Assembly: GCF_006228385.1 (NCBI RefSeq)
Contig: NZ_CP039852.1
Location: 434,001-498,000, forward strand
Source of the DNA: Salinimonas iocasae
GTDB taxonomy: Bacteria; Pseudomonadota; Gammaproteobacteria; Enterobacterales; Alteromonadaceae
Reading direction: 5' to 3'
DNA length: 64,000 nucleotides
The notes beneath the pieces are model-generated. The model worked only from the letters and a program-made list of their open reading frames with translations, ran no database searches and was not told where the DNA came from. The position numbers were made by a program, and so were the translations under genes. This document shows, piece by piece, positions 9,346 to 18,975 of the stretch (positions within the stretch are counted from its first letter, which is position 1; each line of letters begins with the position of its first letter).

Positions 9346-12300
9346 GTGAAAGACTTATTAAAGTTTCTAAAGCAACAAAACAAGACAGAAGAATTCGATA
9401 ATATTCGAATTGGCCTGTCTTCACCTGAGATGATCCGTTCGTGGTCATTTGGTGAGGTTAAAAAGCCTGAAACCATCAATTACCGTACCTTTAAACCAGA
9501 GCGTGACGGCCTGTTCTGTGCACGTATCTTTGGTCCGGTAAAAGACTATGAATGTTTGTGCGGTAAGTACAAGCGTCTCAAGCATCGTGGTGTTATTTGT
9601 GAAAAATGTGGCGTTGAAGTTACATTAACTAAAGTACGCCGTGAGCGTATGGGTCACATTGAACTGGCCAGCCCGGTTGCACACATCTGGTTCCTTAAAT
9701 CACTGCCATCTCGTATCGGTTTGATGCTGGATATGACATTGCGTGATATTGAACGCGTATTGTATTTCGAATCTTACGTTGTCACTGAGCCAGGTCTTAC
9801 CACGCTTGAGCGTAGCCAGTTACTTAACGAAGAAGAATATCTGGACGCGCTTGAAGAAAACGGTGACGAGTTTGACGCGAAGATGGGTGCTGAAGCGGTA
9901 TTTGACCTGCTTAAGGTACTGGACGTCGACGCCGATGTTGCTGCAATGCGTGAAGAGTTACCTAGCATTAACTCTGAAACTAAGCGTAAGAAAATTACCA
10001 AGCGTCTGAAGCTGCTTGAATCATTCCAACAGTCTGGCAACAAGCCAGAGTGGATGATCATGACTGTGCTGCCAGTTCTGCCACCGGATCTTCGTCCTCT
10101 GGTACCACTGGACGGTGGTCGTTTTGCGACTTCTGACCTGAACGATCTGTATCGTCGTGTAATCAACCGTAATAACCGACTGAAGCGTCTGTTGGATCTG
10201 GCTGCGCCGGATATCATCGTACGTAACGAAAAGCGTATGCTTCAGGAAGCGGTAGATGCGCTACTTGATAACGGTCGTCGTGGTCGTGCTATTACCGGTT
10301 CTAACAAACGTCCTCTGAAATCGCTTGCCGATATGATTAAAGGTAAGCAAGGTCGTTTCCGTCAGAACTTGCTAGGTAAACGTGTTGATTATTCTGGTCG
10401 TTCTGTAATCACTGTTGGTCCGACACTGCGTCTGCACCAGTGTGGTCTGCCTAAGAAAATGGCTCTGGAACTGTTCAAGCCATTCATCTATGGCAAGTTA
10501 GAAGGCCGTGGTTTGGCGACAACTATCAAAGCCGCCAAGAAACTGGTAGAGCGTGAAGCGCCGGAAGTATGGGATGTTCTTGATGAAGTTATTCGTGAAC
10601 ACCCGGTACTGCTTAACCGTGCACCTACGCTGCACAGACTGGGTATCCAGGCATTTGAACCAACCCTAATCGAAGGTAAAGCAATTCAGTTGCACCCATT
10701 GGTGTGTGCGGCCTATAACGCTGACTTCGATGGTGACCAAATGGCTGTTCACGTACCGCTGACACTGGAAGCCCAGTTAGAAGCTCGTGCGCTGATGATG
10801 TCTACCAACAACATCTTATCTCCTGCGAATGGTGAGCCGATTATCGTTCCTTCACAGGACGTTGTATTGGGTCTTTATTACCTGACACGCGAAAAGGTGA
10901 ACGGTAAAGGTGAAGGCATGGTATTTACCAGCCCGAACGAAGCAGAAAAAGCATACCGTACTGACGCAGCTGAGCTGCATGCTCGCGTAAAAGTACGTAT
11001 TACTGAGTATGATGTTGCCGAAGATGGCACGAAAACAGAGCGTGTAACGCTGACCGACACCACGGTTGGCCGTGCAATTTTCTCTCTGATTTTGCCTAAA
11101 GGCTTACCATTTGACCTGATCAATCAGGCCATGGGTAAAAAGCAAATCTCGCGTTTGCTTAACGCTTGCTACCGTACACTGGGTTTGAAAGATACTGTTA
11201 TCGCAGCTGATCAAATCATGTACAGCGGCTTCCATTACGCAATGATCGCCGGTGCCTCTGTTGGTATTGATGACATGGTCATCCCGGCAGCGAAGAAAGA
11301 GATCATCGACGACGCTGAAGCAGAGGTTATCGAGATCCAGGAACAGTTCCAGAACGGTCTTGTCACTGCTGGTGAGCGTTATAATAAAGTTATTGATATC
11401 TGGTCAAATGCCAACGAAAAAGTTGCCAAGGCCATGATGGATAACCTTAAGTCTGACATCGTAGTTAACGCTGAAGGCGAAGAGGAAGAGCAACAGTCAT
11501 TTAACTCTGTTTATATGATGGCCGACTCGGGCGCTCGTGGTAGTGCCGCTCAGATTCGTCAGTTGGCGGGTATGCGTGGTCTGATGGCGAAACCAGACGG
11601 TTCAATCATCGAAACACCCATCACGGCTAACTTCCGTGAAGGTCTGAACGTATTGCAGTACTTCATCTCGACGCACGGTGCGCGTAAAGGTCTTGCCGAT
11701 ACCGCACTGAAAACAGCTAACTCAGGTTATCTGACACGTCGTCTGGTAGATGTGGCGCAAGATTTGGTTATTACCAATGATGACTGTGGCACATTCGAAG
11801 GCGTTAAGATGTCTCCGCTTATCGAAGGTGGTGATGTTGTAGAACCACTTCGTGAACGGGTACTGGGTCGTGTTGTAGCAGAAGATGTTTACAAGCCGGG
11901 TACAGACGAAGTGCTGGTTGAGCGTAATGTGCTTCTGGATGAAGCATTGGTAGATATGCTTGAACAGAATTCTGTGGACCAGATTCAGGTACGCTCTGTA
12001 ATCACCTGTGATAATGACTTTGGTGTATGTGCTAAGTGTTACGGTCGTGACCTTGCGCGTGGCCACATGGTTGCTAAAGGTGAGTCTGTCGGTGTAATTG
12101 CCGCACAGTCTATCGGTGAGCCAGGTACACAGCTTACGATGCGTACATTCCACATTGGTGGTGCGGCATCGCGGGCATCAGCAGAAAACAGCGTACAGGT
12201 TAAGACTGCCGGTACACTTAAACTGCAAAATGCTAAAACAGTTCGCAATACTGAAGAAAAGCTTGTTGTTGTATCACGTTCAACCGAGTTGACTGTTACT

Positions 12301-13527
12301 GACTCCCACGGCCGTGAGAAAGAGCGCTATAAAGTGCCTTACGGAGCGGTATTGTCTGTGGACGAAAGTGCAGAGGTTAATGCTGGCGATATCGTTGCTA
12401 GCTGGGACCCGCATAGTCACCCAATCATCGTTGAGCGTCCGTCGAAAGTCAGCTTCTCTGATATTGATGACTCAAACACGGAAATGCAGCAGGATGAGCT
12501 GACAGGTCTTACACGTATCGTGGTTAAAGATCTGGCGAAGGTAAATGCAAAAGAGCCTAAGCTGATTCTTGAAAGTGACGAGATTGGTCTGCAGGAAATT
12601 CGTCTGCCAAGCTTTACCACCATTGAAGCGTCTGAAGGTAAGGTTGCCCAGACAGGTGATGTACTGGCACGTATTCCTCAGGAAAGTTCGAAAACACGGG
12701 ATATCACTGGTGGTCTGCCACGAGTTGCTGACCTGTTCGAAGCTCGTAAGCCTAAAGAGCCTGCTATCCTTGCTGAACATTCTGGTATGGTTGGTTTTGG
12801 TAAAGAGACGAAAGGTAAACGTCGTCTGGTTATCACGCGTAAAGATTCCGGTGACCAATACGAAGAGATGATTCCGAAGTGGCGTCAACTTAACGTGTTT
12901 GAAGGTGAACAGGTAGAACGCGGTGAAGTTATCGCCGATGGTCCTGAGTCGCCGCATGATATCCTGCGTCTACGTGGTATCAGCGCTGTATCGAACTACA
13001 TCGTGAACGAAGTTCAGGAAGTTTACCGACTGCAGGGTGTAAAAATTAACGATAAGCACATTGAAGTCGTTATCCGACAAATGCTGCGTAAGTGTATTAT
13101 TACAGCTTCAGGCGACAGCCAGTTCCTTGAAGGTGAACAGGTTGAGGTAGCAAACGTTAAGATTGCTAACCGTGAACTTGAGCGTCAGGGCAAAATGCCG
13201 GCACTGTATGAAACACAGCTTCTGGGTATAACTAAAGCGTCACTGTCTACAGAGTCGTTCATTTCAGCGGCGTCGTTCCAGGAAACAACGCGCGTTCTGA
13301 CTGAAGCTGCGGTACAGGGTAAAGAAGACGATTTACGTGGTCTTAAAGAAAACGTAATTGTTGGTCGTCTGATCCCTGCAGGTACTGGTTTTGCTTATCA
13401 TGAGCGTCGTATGCAGAAGCGTCAGGAACAGCTGGAAGAAATGTCAGTATCTGCTGCTGAAGCAGAACAGGCGTTAACTGAAGCACTGAACGCAGAAACA
13501 AGCGGTGAATCATCTACTGATGAGTAA
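9346..13527 (+). CDS. rpoC: DNA-directed RNA polymerase subunit beta'
   Basis: 1393 residues, slightly shorter than the 1407 of E. coli. It starts with GTG 9346 ([18 protein letters not shown]), preceded by GGGAGAG. The N-terminal zinc-binding [20 protein letters not shown] element is present near residue 70. The absolutely conserved NADFDGDQ that holds the catalytic Mg2+ is near residue 460, and trigger-loop and jaw sequences follow. The shorter length comes from the C-terminal tail, which ends in an acidic serine-rich stretch. It forms the RNA polymerase active centre with RpoB. A hairpin terminator follows 7 bases after the stop codon. Confidence 0.99.
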   Translation: MKDLLKFLKQQNKTEEFDNIRIGLSSPEMIRSWSFGEVKKPETINYRTFKPERDGLFCARIFGPVKDYECLCGKYKRLKHRGVICEKCGVEVTLTKVRRERMGHIELASPVAHIWFLKSLPSRIGLMLDMTLRDIERVLYFESYVVTEPGLTTLERSQLLNEEEYLDALEENGDEFDAKMGAEAVFDLLKVLDVDADVAAMREELPSINSETKRKKITKRLKLLESFQQSGNKPEWMIMTVLPVLPPDLRPLVPLDGGRFATSDLNDLYRRVINRNNRLKRLLDLAAPDIIVRNEKRMLQEAVDALLDNGRRGRAITGSNKRPLKSLADMIKGKQGRFRQNLLGKRVDYSGRSVITVGPTLRLHQCGLPKKMALELFKPFIYGKLEGRGLATTIKAAKKLVEREAPEVWDVLDEVIREHPVLLNRAPTLHRLGIQAFEPTLIEGKAIQLHPLVCAAYNADFDGDQMAVHVPLTLEAQLEARALMMSTNNILSPANGEPIIVPSQDVVLGLYYLTREKVNGKGEGMVFTSPNEAEKAYRTDAAELHARVKVRITEYDVAEDGTKTERVTLTDTTVGRAIFSLILPKGLPFDLINQAMGKKQISRLLNACYRTLGLKDTVIAADQIMYSGFHYAMIAGASVGIDDMVIPAAKKEIIDDAEAEVIEIQEQFQNGLVTAGERYNKVIDIWSNANEKVAKAMMDNLKSDIVVNAEGEEEEQQSFNSVYMMADSGARGSAAQIRQLAGMRGLMAKPDGSIIETPITANFREGLNVLQYFISTHGARKGLADTALKTANSGYLTRRLVDVAQDLVITNDDCGTFEGVKMSPLIEGGDVVEPLRERVLGRVVAEDVYKPGTDEVLVERNVLLDEALVDMLEQNSVDQIQVRSVITCDNDFGVCAKCYGRDLARGHMVAKGESVGVIAAQSIGEPGTQLTMRTFHIGGAASRASAENSVQVKTAGTLKLQNAKTVRNTEEKLVVVSRSTELTVTDSHGREKERYKVPYGAVLSVDESAEVNAGDIVASWDPHSHPIIVERPSKVSFSDIDDSNTEMQQDELTGLTRIVVKDLAKVNAKEPKLILESDEIGLQEIRLPSFTTIEASEGKVAQTGDVLARIPQESSKTRDITGGLPRVADLFEARKPKEPAILAEHSGMVGFGKETKGKRRLVITRKDSGDQYEEMIPKWRQLNVFEGEQVERGEVIADGPESPHDILRLRGISAVSNYIVNEVQEVYRLQGVKINDKHIEVVIRQMLRKCIITASGDSQFLEGEQVEVANVKIANRELERQGKMPALYETQLLGITKASLSTESFISAASFQETTRVLTEAAVQGKEDDLRGLKENVIVGRLIPAGTGFAYHERRMQKRQEQLEEMSVSAAEAEQALTEALNAETSGESSTDE

Positions 13528-13534
13528 CTAAAAG

Positions 13535-13553
13535 GGGAGCACAGCTCCCTTTT
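13535..13553 (+). terminator. Terminator after rpoC
   Basis: A compact hairpin, GGGAGC-ACA-GCTCCC (13535-13549), is flanked by AAAA and TTTT, so the stem can extend into A-U pairs. It lies right behind the rpoC stop. The triloop and short T run suggest moderate strength. Confidence 0.65.
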
Positions 13554-13608
13554 GCTATACACAAGCTGATAAAACTAGCTTTATTTATATGGCTAACCTT
13601 TGTACAGC

Positions 13609-13637
13609 TTGACAGTATACGCTTTGATCATTAGAAT
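13609..13637 (+). promoter_or_regulatory. Promoter of the rpsL-rpsG-fusA-tuf operon
   Basis: A perfect -35 box TTGACA (13609-13614), a 17-bp spacer and the -10 box TAGAAT (13632-13637) form a near-consensus sigma-70 promoter. The following TCCGCGACCCG discriminator is GC-rich, as expected for stringently controlled ribosomal operons. Transcription should begin near 13644. Confidence 0.88.
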
Positions 13638-13697
13638 TCCGCGACCCGATTTTTGGTTAGTCCATTTAGACAACTGGAATCAGGCGCGGAATTTTTT
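13635..13697 (+). terminator. Inverted repeat spanning the str promoter; possible read-through-specific terminator
   Basis: AATTCCGCG (13635-13643) is perfectly complementary to CGCGGAATT (13685-13693), which is followed by TTTT and an AT-rich run. The left arm lies in the -10 box and discriminator, so only transcripts entering from rpoC would contain both arms. RNAs started at this promoter begin at about 13644 and lack the left arm. The 41-base loop makes the fold uncertain. Confidence 0.45.
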
Positions 13698-13764
13698 ATT
13701 TCAAAGCTGACAATATTCTGACGAGCACAGGATGGAGTGGCGTGAAAAATAGCCGCAAAGAATG

Positions 13765-13788
13765 ACCCGGGAACGATCTCGGGTTTTT
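13765..13788 (+). terminator. Leader terminator/attenuator before rpsL
   Basis: An 8-bp stem, ACCCGGGA (13765-13772) and TCTCGGGT (13777-13784), has an ACGA loop and one G-U pair, and a T run follows to 13788. It stands 25 bases before the rpsL start, downstream of the operon promoter. It therefore looks like an attenuator of the str operon and not the end of a gene. Confidence 0.65.
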
Positions 13789-13813
13789 GTACTTTTTAAT
13801 CAGGAGCTAGTTA

Positions 13814-14188
13814 ATGGCAACAGTTAACCAGTTAGTGCGTAAGCCTCGCAAAAAGCCCGTTGAGAAAAGCAACGTAGCTGCATTGCAAGCTTGCCCACAA
13901 AGACGTGGTGTATGTACACGTGTATATACTACTACGCCTAAGAAACCAAACTCTGCACTGCGTAAAGTATGTCGTGTACGCTTAACTAACGGTTTTGAAG
14001 TTTCTTCATACATCGGTGGTGAAGGTCACAACCTACAGGAGCACAGTGTTGTTCTAATTCGTGGCGGTCGTGTAAAAGATCTGCCAGGTGTTCGTTACCA
14101 CACCGTTCGCGGTACGCTTGATTGCGCTGGTGTTAACGATCGTAGACAAGCCCGTTCTAAGTACGGCGCGAAGAAGCCTAAGTCATAA
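13814..14188 (+). CDS. rpsL: 30S ribosomal protein S12
   Basis: 124 residues, the standard length, starting [19 protein letters not shown]. The decoding-centre loops are present: [13 protein letters not shown] (with the lysine pair at about 42-43) and [18 protein letters not shown] (lysine near 88). Both are in the streptomycin-sensitive form. S12 sits at the A site and controls decoding accuracy. It is the first gene of the rpsL-rpsG-fusA-tuf unit, preceded by CAGGAG nine bases before the ATG, with its own strong promoter and a leader hairpin upstream. Confidence 0.98.
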   Translation: MATVNQLVRKPRKKPVEKSNVAALQACPQRRGVCTRVYTTTPKKPNSALRKVCRVRLTNGFEVSSYIGGEGHNLQEHSVVLIRGGRVKDLPGVRYHTVRGTLDCAGVNDRRQARSKYGAKKPKS

Positions 14189-14263
14189 CGGTTCTCCGTT
14201 AGTAAGGCCAAACTGTAGTAACCGAGTTTTGGGTATTCCCTGAATTCATACGGAGAAAAGAAG

Positions 14264-14734
14264 ATGCCAAGAAGAAGAGTCGTAGGTCAACGTAAAATCC
14301 TACCAGAACCAAAATATGGTTCACAGCTGCTTGCTAAGTTCATGAATGTCGTAATGCTCGACGGCAAAAAATCTGTCGCTGAAAGAATCGTTTACGGTGC
14401 GCTTGATATTGTTGCTGAGAAAACCGGCAAGGCACACCTTGATGTATTTGAAGATGCACTGGATAACATTCGCCCGACTGTAGAGGTTAAATCACGCCGT
14501 GTAGGTGGTTCAACTTATCAGGTTCCGGTAGAAGTTCGTCCTGTTCGTCGTAATGCACTGGGTATGCGTTGGATGGTAGAAGCGGCACGTAAACGTGGCG
14601 AGAAATCCATGGCACAGCGCCTGGCAGCAGAAATGCTGGATGCAGCAGACAACAAAGGTTCAGCGGTTAAGAAGCGTGAAGACGTACACCGTATGGCCGA
14701 AGCGAACAAAGCGTTCGCTCACTATCGTTGGTAA
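14264..14734 (+). CDS. rpsG: 30S ribosomal protein S7
   Basis: 156 residues, a normal length. It begins [20 protein letters not shown] and contains the 16S-binding helix segment [13 protein letters not shown] and the C-terminal [16 protein letters not shown]7 nucleates assembly of the 30S head and contacts E-site tRNA. In E. coli it also represses translation of the str operon by binding the rpsL-rpsG spacer; here that spacer is 75 bases long. A GGAGAA Shine-Dalgarno lies before the start, and fusA follows after 37 bases. Confidence 0.98.
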   Translation: MPRRRVVGQRKILPEPKYGSQLLAKFMNVVMLDGKKSVAERIVYGALDIVAEKTGKAHLDVFEDALDNIRPTVEVKSRRVGGSTYQVPVEVRPVRRNALGMRWMVEAARKRGEKSMAQRLAAEMLDAADNKGSAVKKREDVHRMAEANKAFAHYRW

Positions 14735-14771
14735 TTTCGCTAAACCTTTAGCGATTAACTGAGAGAGACGT

Positions 14772-16874
14772 ATGCCTCGTAAGACCCCAATTGAGCGTTA
14801 TCGTAATATTGGTATTGTGGCTCACGTAGATGCGGGTAAAACCACAACTACTGAGCGGGTACTGTTTTATACAGGCCTTTCACATAAAATTGGTGAAGTT
14901 CATGATGGCGCAGCCACCATGGACTGGATGGAGCAGGAGCAGGAGCGTGGTATTACCATAACCTCTGCGGCGACCACCTGTTTTTGGGCTGGTATGAACC
15001 AGCAGCACGAACAGCACCGAATCAACATTATTGACACTCCCGGACACGTTGACTTTACCATTGAGGTAGAGCGTTCGTTACGTGTGCTTGATGGTGCCGT
15101 AGTGGTATTTTGCGGGTCTTCAGGCGTAGAGCCTCAATCAGAAACAGTCTGGAGACAGGCTGATAAATATGAAGTGCCGCGCATGGTTTTCGTCAATAAG
15201 ATGGACCGTGCCGGCGCTGATTTTGAGCGTGTAATTGGTCAGATTCGCAAGCGTTTAGGCGCAAATTGTGTACCTATACAGCTCAATATCGGATCCGAAG
15301 ATGAATTTAAAGGCGTTATCGATCTGATAAAAATGAAATCAATTAACTGGAATCAGGAAGATAAAGGTATGACCTTTACTTACGAAGAAATTCCGGCGGA
15401 GTTGATGGAAAAAGCCGAGCAATACCGAAATGAAATGGTTGAAGCGGCGGCGGAAGCGTCTGAAGAACTGATGGACAAGTACCTTGAAGAAGGTGAGTTA
15501 TCAGAAGATGATATCCGTTTGGGTCTGCGTACCCGCACACTGAATAATGAGATTGTACTGGCAACCTGTGGTAGTGCCTTTAAAAATAAAGGTGTTCAGG
15601 CTGTATTGGATGCGGTTATAGAGTTTCTGCCATCACCGACAGAAGTAAAACCTATCACGGGTATTCTGGATGATAAGCACGAAACAGAAGAAAAGCGTCG
15701 TGCTGATGATGACGAGCCGTTCTCAGCACTGGCATTCAAAATTGCCACAGACCCGTTTGTTGGTACGTTAACGTTCTTCCGCTGTTACTCCGGTGTAGTT
15801 AAAACAGGTGATACTGTGTTTAACCCTGTGAAGAGCAAGCGAGAGCGTTTTGGTCGGATCGTGCAAATGCACTCAAAAGACCGTGAAGAGTTAAAAGAAG
15901 TTCGCGCTGGTGATATCGCTGCTGCGATTGGTTTGAAGGACGTTACTACCGGAGATACGTTGTGTGATCCAAATAATGTGATCACGCTTGAGCGTATGGA
16001 ATTCCCTGATCCGGTTATCTCCATCGCCGTTGAGCCAAAATCGCAGGCAGACCAGGAAAAAATGGGCATTGCGCTGGGTAAACTGGCGGCAGAAGATCCT
16101 TCATTCCAGGTCAAAACCGATGATGAGACCGGGCAGACAATAATCTCTGGTATGGGTGAACTTCACCTGGACATCATTGTCGATCGCATGAAGCGCGAAT
16201 TTAAAGTTGAATGTAACGTTGGTAAGCCGCAAGTTGCGTATCGTGAAACATTACGCAAGGCAGTGGAAGTTGAAGGTAAATTCGTTCGTCAGTCCGGCGG
16301 TCGCGGTCAGTTTGGCCACGTCTGGCTGAAAATCGAGCCTCAGGAAGAAGGTTCCGGCTATGAATTCGTCAATAAAATTGTTGGCGGAGTCGTGCCGAAG
16401 GAATACATTCCTGCGGTAGATAAGGGTATTCAGGAGCAGATGCAAAATGGTGTCGTAGCCGGTTATCCAGTGCTTGATGTAAAGGTCACACTGTTTGATG
16501 GTTCGTATCATGATGTTGACTCTTCTGAAATGGCGTTTAAGATCGCCGGCTCTATGGGTTTCAAAAAGGGCGCCGCAGAAGCAAATCCGGTGTTGCTTGA
16601 ACCCACAATGAAAGTTGAAGTCACAACTCCGGAAGACTGGATGGGTGATGTTGTAGGTGACCTGAATCGTCGCCGGGGCATGATCGAAGGAATGGACGAA
16701 GGTGTTGCGGGCGTAAAAATTGTACGCGCGAAAGTGCCGCTTTCTGAAATGTTTGGGTATGCCACCGATCTGCGTTCACAAACGCAAGGTCGTGCGTCAT
16801 ACTCCATGGAGTTCTTCAATTATTCTGAAGCGCCTAGCAATGTTGCACAAGCAATTATCGACGCTAGAAATTAA
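14772..16874 (+). CDS. fusA: Translation elongation factor G
   Basis: 700 residues. The GTPase motifs are intact: G1 AHVDAGKTT near residue 18, the switch-I segment [11 protein letters not shown]3 DTPGHVDF and G4 NKMD. Domains II-V follow, with the conserved [11 protein letters not shown] loop of domain IV. EF-G catalyses translocation of tRNA and mRNA on the ribosome and takes part in recycling. The length is typical of the main gammaproteobacterial EF-G and not of the shorter or divergent paralogues. It is the third gene of the str operon, followed after 60 bases by tuf. Confidence 0.98.
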   Translation: MPRKTPIERYRNIGIVAHVDAGKTTTTERVLFYTGLSHKIGEVHDGAATMDWMEQEQERGITITSAATTCFWAGMNQQHEQHRINIIDTPGHVDFTIEVERSLRVLDGAVVVFCGSSGVEPQSETVWRQADKYEVPRMVFVNKMDRAGADFERVIGQIRKRLGANCVPIQLNIGSEDEFKGVIDLIKMKSINWNQEDKGMTFTYEEIPAELMEKAEQYRNEMVEAAAEASEELMDKYLEEGELSEDDIRLGLRTRTLNNEIVLATCGSAFKNKGVQAVLDAVIEFLPSPTEVKPITGILDDKHETEEKRRADDDEPFSALAFKIATDPFVGTLTFFRCYSGVVKTGDTVFNPVKSKRERFGRIVQMHSKDREELKEVRAGDIAAAIGLKDVTTGDTLCDPNNVITLERMEFPDPVISIAVEPKSQADQEKMGIALGKLAAEDPSFQVKTDDETGQTIISGMGELHLDIIVDRMKREFKVECNVGKPQVAYRETLRKAVEVEGKFVRQSGGRGQFGHVWLKIEPQEEGSGYEFVNKIVGGVVPKEYIPAVDKGIQEQMQNGVVAGYPVLDVKVTLFDGSYHDVDSSEMAFKIAGSMGFKKGAAEANPVLLEPTMKVEVTTPEDWMGDVVGDLNRRRGMIEGMDEGVAGVKIVRAKVPLSEMFGYATDLRSQTQGRASYSMEFFNYSEAPSNVAQAIIDARN

Positions 16875-16890
16875 ATCTAAATGAAGGTTC

Positions 16891-16915
16891 GGTCCGGTCT
16901 TACGGTCGGGCTTTT
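16891..16915 (+). terminator. Weak hairpin between fusA and tuf
   Basis: GGTCCG (16891-16896) can pair with CGGGCT (16907-16912) using G-U pairs, and a short run of T follows. It may act as a weak attenuator or processing site that sets tuf expression relative to fusA. The stem is imperfect. Confidence 0.35.
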
Positions 16916-16934
16916 AACTTAGGAAACGAGGAAA

Positions 16935-18119
16935 ATGGCAAAAGAAAAGTTTGAACGTACGAAACCCCATGTAAACGTGGGTACAATCGGCCACGTTGAC
17001 CACGGTAAAACCACTCTGACTGCAGCGATCACTACAGTTCTTGCAAAGACCTACGGTGGTTCAGCAAGCGCATTCGATATGATCGATAACGCGCCAGAAG
17101 AAAAAGCACGTGGTATCACCATCTCTACTTCACACGTTGAATATGACACGCCTACTCGCCACTACGCGCACGTAGACTGTCCTGGACACGCTGACTACGT
17201 TAAGAACATGATCACTGGTGCCGCACAGATGGACGGCGGTATTCTTGTAGTAGCTGCGACAGATGGTCCTATGCCACAAACTCGTGAGCACATCCTTCTG
17301 GGTCGTCAGGTAGGTATTCCTCACATCATCGTGTTCATGAACAAATGTGACATGGTAGATGACGAAGAGCTGCTTGAGCTGGTAGAAATGGAAGTTCGTG
17401 AACTTCTTAACGAATACGAATTCCCAGGTGATGACCTGCCGGTAATCAAAGGTTCTGCACTGAAAGCGCTGGAAGGCGACGAAGAGTGGGAAAAGAAAAT
17501 TATCGAGCTGGGCGAAGCACTGGATTCATACATTCCAGAGCCAGAGCGTGCAATCGATAAGCCGTTCATTCTTCCAATCGAAGACGTATTCTCAATCTCA
17601 GGCCGTGGTACAGTAGTAACAGGTCGTGTAGAGCAAGGTATCATCAAAGTTGGTGAAGAAATCGAAATCGTAGGTATGAAAGATACTACGAAGACGACTT
17701 GTACCGGTGTAGAGATGTTCCGTAAGCTTCTGGACGAAGGCCGTGCCGGTGAGAACGTTGGTGTTCTTCTGCGTGGTACTAAGCGTGACGAAGTTGAGCG
17801 TGGTCAGGTTCTGGCGAAGCCAGGGTCAATCACTCCTCACACGAAGTTCGAAGCAGAAGTATACGTACTGAGCAAAGACGAAGGTGGCCGTCACACGCCA
17901 TTCTTCAAAGGCTACCGTCCACAGTTCTACTTCCGTACAACTGACGTAACGGGTGCTGTAGAGCTTCCAGAAGGCGTTGAAATGGTTATGCCTGGTGACA
18001 ACCTGAAGTTCGTAGTAGAACTGATTGCACCAATCGCGATGGACGAAGGTCTGCGCTTCGCAATCCGTGAAGGTGGTCGTACAGTAGGTGCTGGTGTTGT
18101 AGCGAAGATTTTTGAATAA
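16935..18119 (+). CDS. tuf: Translation elongation factor Tu
   Basis: 394 residues, the usual length. It starts [19 protein letters not shown] and shows [10 protein letters not shown] (G1), [12 protein letters not shown] (switch I), [12 protein letters not shown] (G3), NKCD (G4) and the domain II/III sequences through to VVAKIFE. EF-Tu-GTP delivers aminoacyl-tRNA to the ribosome. It closes the str operon and has an excellent terminator 24 bases after the stop. A decayed second copy of its last codons and terminator lies about 240 bases downstream, and the S10 ribosomal operon that often follows tuf is not present. Confidence 0.98.
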   Translation: MAKEKFERTKPHVNVGTIGHVDHGKTTLTAAITTVLAKTYGGSASAFDMIDNAPEEKARGITISTSHVEYDTPTRHYAHVDCPGHADYVKNMITGAAQMDGGILVVAATDGPMPQTREHILLGRQVGIPHIIVFMNKCDMVDDEELLELVEMEVRELLNEYEFPGDDLPVIKGSALKALEGDEEWEKKIIELGEALDSYIPEPERAIDKPFILPIEDVFSISGRGTVVTGRVEQGIIKVGEEIEIVGMKDTTKTTCTGVEMFRKLLDEGRAGENVGVLLRGTKRDEVERGQVLAKPGSITPHTKFEAEVYVLSKDEGGRHTPFFKGYRPQFYFRTTDVTGAVELPEGVEMVMPGDNLKFVVELIAPIAMDEGLRFAIREGGRTVGAGVVAKIFE

Positions 18120-18143
18120 TCTTAGCTGACATCTGGTCACTTG

Positions 18144-18171
18144 AAAAAAGGTCGCGTAAGCGGCCTTTTTT
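18144..18171 (+). terminator. Terminator of the str operon (after tuf)
   Basis: A 12-bp stem, AAAAAAGGTCGC (18144-18155) and GCGGCCTTTTTT (18160-18171), has a GTAA loop and one T-G pair. This is a classical rho-independent terminator located directly behind tuf. Confidence 0.93.
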
Positions 18172-18339
18172 GTTTTACCCGACCACCTGAACAGATTTCC
18201 GTGACAAATTTGTCTGGAACAACTTATTGGCACAGTACATGGGACTCACCCGAAACGCGAGCTGCTACACAAACCTAGTTAACAACTGGCAAGGGATGGC
18301 TTTAAGGGCGCAGGGTAGGAAGCCCGTAGTCATGTTATT
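18172..18339. other. Unassigned sequence between tuf and its decayed copy
   Basis: No ORF or convincing RNA gene is visible. Toward the right end, GGCTT (18299-18303) and the AAGCC of TAGGAAGCCCGTAG form a short potential stem. This sort of GGAAGCCC ending recalls the 3' ends of IS200/IS605-type elements, but no transposase or TnpB sequence is present, so this is only a weak resemblance. Confidence 0.3.
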
Positions 18340-18482
18340 GTACAGTAGGTGCTGGTGTTGACAGAAAATTGCTCCTGCATTTTCTGCACTTTCGACATCC
18401 ATGTCGGTCGTATCGAAGATTTTTGAATAATCTTAGCTGACATCTGGTCACTCGAAAAAAGGTCGCGCCCGCGGACTTTTTT
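18340..18482 (+). pseudogene. Decayed duplicate of the tuf 3' end and its terminator
   Basis: The 21 bases 18340-18360 repeat 18079-18099 of tuf exactly. Bases 18414-18466 repeat 18103-18155 (last tuf codons, stop, spacer and left terminator arm) with a single T-to-C difference. Between them, 53 bases replace the original three. The duplicated terminator (18455-18482) has one mismatch in its stem. It is clearly copied from tuf or from a second tuf gene and no longer codes for anything. Confidence 0.9.
18361..18413. repeat. 53-bp double-palindrome insert in the tuf remnant
   Basis: It contains two adjacent inverted repeats: CAGAAAAT (18362-18369) with ATTTTCTG (18379-18386) around a 9-base loop, and CGACAT (18393-18398) with ATGTCG (18401-18406) around two bases. 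Paired small hairpins are typical of REP/BIME-like intergenic repeats. No other copy was found in this window. Confidence 0.6.
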
Positions 18483-18656
18483 CTTTTTACTGACCCGTCC
18501 TAAATAGCATTGTGATTTTTTGTAAACAGCCTAACACTCACAGATTTAAATATTCGATAACCGCCTCAATAAAGCTAGATGTTGAGCATGACCTAACATG
18601 TAAATTCAGATATTAAGACCAGTACTGCTAACCAGACTATGCTAGTAGCATTCAAC

Positions 18657-18702
18657 CACCGTAGAGATATTTGTACTTAAATATCTCTACGGTGCTTTTA
18701 TT
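18657..18702 (+). terminator. Perfect 16-bp hairpin with T-rich tail upstream of the bacteriocin-like gene
   Basis: CACCGTAGAGATATTT (18657-18672) pairs without mismatch with AAATATCTCTACGGTG (18679-18694) across a six-base loop, followed by CTTTTATT. It has the form of a rho-independent terminator but has no gene in front of it. It lies 42 bases before the start of the 76-codon gene and may be a leader attenuator or an insulator. Confidence 0.8.
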
Positions 18703-18735
18703 TGTTCGGTTATTTATTCTAGAGAAAACGCTAAA

Positions 18736-18966
18736 ATGGACATACTAAATATTTCAGAGGTTCATGAAGTTACTGGCCGTTCTATATCAATTGGAGAAGC
18801 AGTTGCTATGGGCGGCTTTGTAGGTGAGGCGGGGGTCGCTGGAGCTGGTAGCATTTTGGTAGGGTGTGGCTATGCGGGCCATTCTTTTGGTACCGCTATT
18901 GATTTGGTTGATCTAGGTCGTCGTTTGGTCGGATGGCTCTATGATGTGGCTCATAAAAAACATTAA
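18736..18966 (+). CDS. Small glycine-rich bacteriocin-like peptide
   Basis: 76 residues, of unrecognised family. The N-terminus MDILNISEVHEVTGR resembles the leader of double-glycine-type peptides (hydrophobic residues and Glu spaced as in M-x-x-L-x-x-x-E-x-x-x-V-x-G), but the usual GG is GR here; a GG pair occurs at residues 26-27. A glycine/alanine-rich stretch with repeated GxxxG spacing follows (residues 27-51), then an amphipathic tail ending in KKH. This layout is that of unmodified pore-forming class II bacteriocins. A possible two-helix partner starts nine bases after the stop. A bacteriocin role is inference, since no transporter or peptidase gene is nearby. The Shine-Dalgarno is weak (TAGAGAA). 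Confidence 0.6.
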   Translation: MDILNISEVHEVTGRSISIGEAVAMGGFVGEAGVAGAGSILVGCGYAGHSFGTAIDLVDLGRRLVGWLYDVAHKKH

Positions 18967-18975
18967 GCACACTTG

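Noticed and set aside
8828..9448. 206-codon frame antisense to the end of rpoB
   Set aside because: It lies opposite a highly conserved gene, has no ribosome site and shows no recognisable domain; it is a codon-bias shadow.
13900..14100. Streptomycin-resistance substitutions in rpsL
   Set aside because: The lysines near positions 43 and 88 are unchanged.
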